From assembly GCF_003634965.1 (NCBI RefSeq), contig NZ_RBXP01000014.1, positions 62,001-126,000 on the forward strand: a stretch of DNA of 64,000 nucleotides. Direction: 5' to 3'. A model generated the notes under the pieces. That model made no database searches and was not told the DNA's origin. It saw only the letters and a list, made by a program, of their open reading frames with translations. How positions within the stretch are numbered: position 1 is the first letter of the stretch; each line of letters begins with the position of its first letter. A program made the position numbers and the translations under genes. The stretch comes from Azonexus fungiphilus. GTDB lineage: Bacteria > Pseudomonadota > Gammaproteobacteria > Burkholderiales > Rhodocyclaceae. Shown here piece by piece: positions 61,619 to 64,000 of the stretch.

Positions 61619-64000
61619 ATGGAATCGGCTGTACCTGATCGGCAGGGTCTGTACGACCCCGCCAACGAGCACGACGCCTGTGGCGTGGGTTTCGTTGCCC
61701 ATGTCAAGGGTCAGAAAAGTCACGGAATCATCGAGCAGGGTCTGCAGATCCTGAAAAACATCGATCACCGTGGCGCTGTCGGAGCCGATCCCTTGCAGGG
61801 TGACGGTGCTGGTATTCTGATCCAGATTCCTGATCAGTTTTACCGTGAGGAAATGGCCGCCCGTGGCGTCGATTTGCCGCCGGTTGGCGAATACGGTGTC
61901 GGCATGGTTTTCCTGCCGCAGGAAGCCGCGTCCCGCCACGCATGCGTCGAGGAAATCGAGCGCTCGATTGCGGCCGAAGGCCAGCGTCTGCTTGGCTGGC
62001 GTGAAGTCCCGGTCAATGCCGACATGCCGATGTCGCCGACGGTACGTGCCAAGGAGCCGGTGATTCGTCAGGTGTTCGTTGGTCGCGGTCCGGATGTGTT
62101 CGTGACCGACGCGCTCGAGCGCAAGCTGTACATCATCCGCCGCCGTGCCGCCAATGCGATCAAGTCCTTGAACCTGAAGCACGGGCAAGAGTTTTACGTT
62201 CCTTCGTTTTCTGCACGTACCGTCAACTACAAGGGGCTGCTGCTCGCTGATCAGGTTGGCGTCTACTACCTCGATCTTCAGGACAAGCGGACGGTGTCGG
62301 CTCTTGCGCTGGTGCACCAGCGGTTCTCGACCAACACTTTCCCGACCTGGGATCTGGCACATCCGTTCCGCTATATCGCGCACAATGGCGAAATCAACAC
62401 TGTTCGCGGTAACGTTAACTGGTTCAAGGCTCGCGAGCAGGCGATTTCGTCGCCGATTCTCGGGGAGGACCTGAAAAAGGTCTGGCCGTTGCATTACCCC
62501 GGTCAGTCCGACTCGGCAGCGTTCGATAACGCACTCGAGTTGCTGGTCATGGGCGGCGGCTATTCCCTGGCGCAAGCCGTCATGCTGATGATCCCGGAAG
62601 CCTGGGAAAAACATTCGACGATGGACGAGAATCGTCGTGCCTTCTACGAATACCATGCCGCGATGATGGAGCCGTGGGATGGCCCGGCAGCCGTCGCGTT
62701 CACCGACGGTCGGCAGATCGGCGCGACGCTCGATCGCAACGGCCTGCGTCCGGCACGCTATCTCGTCACCGACGACGATTTCGTGGTCATGGCTTCGGAG
62801 TCGGGCGTGCTGCCGATTCCCGAGAAGAAGATCGTCAAGAAGTGGCGTCTGCAGCCGGGCAAGATGTTCCTGATCGATATGGAGCAAGGGCGCATCATTG
62901 ACGACAAGGAATTGAAGGATTCCCTGGCCAATGCCAAGCCCTATCGTGAGTGGATCGAGAAGATCCGCATCAAGCTCGATGAAGTGCCGTGCCCGGGAAC
63001 TCCGGCAGCGATCGAGTCGTCGGCGCCGTTGCTTGATCGACAGCAGGCTTTCGGCTTCACGCAGGAAGACATCAAGGTCATCCTCGAGCCGATGGTCCAG
63101 AGTGGTGAAGAGCCGACTGGCTCGATGGGCACCGATTCGGCGTTGCCGGTCCTGTCGAAGAAGAACAAGACCCTTTATACCTACTTCAAGCAACTGTTCG
63201 CTCAGGTGACCAACCCGCCGATCGATCCGATCCGCGAAGAGCTGGTCATGTCGCTGGTGTCCTTCATCGGTCCGAAGCCGAACCTGCTCAACACCGCCGA
63301 CATCAATCCGCCGATCCGCCTGGAAGTGTCCCAGCCGGTATTGTCGTTCTCGGACATCGAGAAGCTGCGCAACATCGAGCAGTACACTTCCGGCAAGTTC
63401 CGTTCGTTCGAACTCGACATCTGCTATCCGGTCGCCTGGGGCAAGGAGGGGATCGAAGCCCGCCTCGCTTCGCTGGCCGCCGATGCCGAGGATGCCGTCC
63501 GTTCCGGTGCGAACATCCTGATCGTTTCGGACCGCAAGCTCGATGCCGAGCACGTCGCGATTCCCGCGCTGCTGGCGACTTCGACGATCCATCAGCATCT
63601 GGTCAAGAAGGGCTTGCGCACCTCGACCGGTCTGGTTGTCGAGACTGGTTCGGCGCGCGAGGTCCATCACTTTGCTCTGCTGGGTGGATATGGGGCGGAA
63701 GCCGTGCATCCCTATCTCGCGCTCGAAACCATCGAGAGCCTGGCCAAGGGCGATGCCGAAAAAGCCGAGAAATTCACCAAGAATTTCATCAAGGCAATCG
63801 GCAAGGGCCTGTGCAAGGTCATGTCGAAGATGGGTATTTCGACCTACATGTCGTACACCGGTGCCCAGATTTTCGAGGCCATCGGCCTGAAGAAGGACTT
63901 CATCGAGAAGTATTTCACCGGTACGCCGTCGAATGTCGAGGGTATCGGCATCTTCGAAGTCGCCGAAGAAGCCATTCGCCTGCACGACGAAGCCTTCTCT
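61619..64000 (+). CDS. gltB: glutamate synthase large subunit, 3' end outside the window
   Basis: The large (alpha) subunit of NADPH-dependent glutamate synthase, which moves the amide of glutamine to 2-oxoglutarate. 794 codons are visible. The class-II amidotransferase nucleophile is Cys21 in HDACGVGFVA, so a 20-residue propeptide should be removed. HQRFSTNTFPTW and HNGEINTVRGN, LRPARY and PWDGPAAV are further glutaminase motifs; the central domain begins near residue 430 (PIDPIREELVMSLVSFIG). AAGGAA precedes ATG 61619. GC rises back to the window's normal level within its first 100 codons. Confidence 0.96.
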   Translation, partial: MESAVPDRQGLYDPANEHDACGVGFVAHVKGQKSHGIIEQGLQILKNIDHRGAVGADPLQGDGAGILIQIPDQFYREEMAARGVDLPPVGEYGVGMVFLPQEAASRHACVEEIERSIAAEGQRLLGWREVPVNADMPMSPTVRAKEPVIRQVFVGRGPDVFVTDALERKLYIIRRRAANAIKSLNLKHGQEFYVPSFSARTVNYKGLLLADQVGVYYLDLQDKRTVSALALVHQRFSTNTFPTWDLAHPFRYIAHNGEINTVRGNVNWFKAREQAISSPILGEDLKKVWPLHYPGQSDSAAFDNALELLVMGGGYSLAQAVMLMIPEAWEKHSTMDENRRAFYEYHAAMMEPWDGPAAVAFTDGRQIGATLDRNGLRPARYLVTDDDFVVMASESGVLPIPEKKIVKKWRLQPGKMFLIDMEQGRIIDDKELKDSLANAKPYREWIEKIRIKLDEVPCPGTPAAIESSAPLLDRQQAFGFTQEDIKVILEPMVQSGEEPTGSMGTDSALPVLSKKNKTLYTYFKQLFAQVTNPPIDPIREELVMSLVSFIGPKPNLLNTADINPPIRLEVSQPVLSFSDIEKLRNIEQYTSGKFRSFELDICYPVAWGKEGIEARLASLAADAEDAVRSGANILIVSDRKLDAEHVAIPALLATSTIHQHLVKKGLRTSTGLVVETGSAREVHHFALLGGYGAEAVHPYLALETIESLAKGDAEKAEKFTKNFIKAIGKGLCKVMSKMGISTYMSYTGAQIFEAIGLKKDFIEKYFTGTPSNVEGIGIFEVAEEAIRLHDEAFS

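Noticed and set aside
61598-63985. A 795-codon minus-strand frame opposite gltB
   Set aside because: GltB motifs on the plus strand are unmistakable; the reverse frame is a shadow.

Overview
The window is a high-GC chromosomal segment of a betaproteobacterium, most likely from the Rhodocyclaceae (Azonexus/Dechloromonas-like). Evidence is the set of gene neighbourhoods: polA–DUF2782–thrB, nadD–rsfS–rlmH–maf, ahcY–tlyA–metF behind an SAH riboswitch, lpxL–dapF–DUF484–xerC, hslVU, cyaY/lptM–lysA, and ponA divergent from pilMNOPQ–aroK–aroB–gltB. It is almost all housekeeping. I see no prophage, transposase, integrase or CRISPR array. Both ends cut genes: polA on the left, gltB on the right.

Layout. 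1-7545: polA (minus), then on the plus strand a LOG-family protein, a DUF2782 protein, homoserine kinase, two membrane proteins, and the tight nadD–rsfS–rlmH–maf run. 7535-20168: a mixed-orientation stretch with a glycosyltransferase, an enoyl-CoA hydratase divergent from a PaaX-type repressor, an Aer-like receptor, a hybrid kinase with a CxxCH heme-type sensor domain, an outer-membrane MetA-like protein, acetoacetyl-CoA synthetase, an acyltransferase and YegQ/TrhP. 20205-23048: RNase G, a dienelactone hydrolase-like protein and a ProQ protein. 23049-32299: a peptide-type ABC transporter operon with its own GntR regulator, a gamma-glutamyltransferase-family enzyme and a BASS-type transporter, preceded by near-perfect TTGCATGCAA palindromes. 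32398-32563: two tRNA-Lys genes. 32711-41273: MscS, HDOD, the SAM-cycle genes metF, tlyA, ahcY and metK, an HD-GYP protein and an LpxL-like acyltransferase. 41353-52188: dapF–xerC, a small basic protein gene with its own promoter and terminator, rlmI, a STAS protein with hslVU, a transporter, hslR–lysA–lptM and cyaY. 52189-64000: ponA, the type IV pilus assembly operon, shikimate genes and gltB.

How the genes work together. metK makes SAM, methyltransferases (TlyA, RlmH, RlmI) turn it into SAH, ahcY removes SAH, and metF supplies methyl groups; the SAH riboswitch ties ahcY–tlyA–metF to SAH level. The ABC/GGT/BASS operon looks like one catabolic unit: import of a peptide-like or gamma-glutamyl compound, cytoplasmic hydrolysis, and movement of a product, under the co-encoded GntR repressor.

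Points of greatest interest: a dispersed short repeat, ACGGTCRAC, far commoner than expected and found both in coding sequence and as perfect palindromes at gene ends; the GntR-linked operon; RNA structures around ahcY and metK; a cluster of perfect hairpins between metK and the HD-GYP gene; a sharp drop in GC from pilN to aroB; and a small basic orphan protein at 44420.
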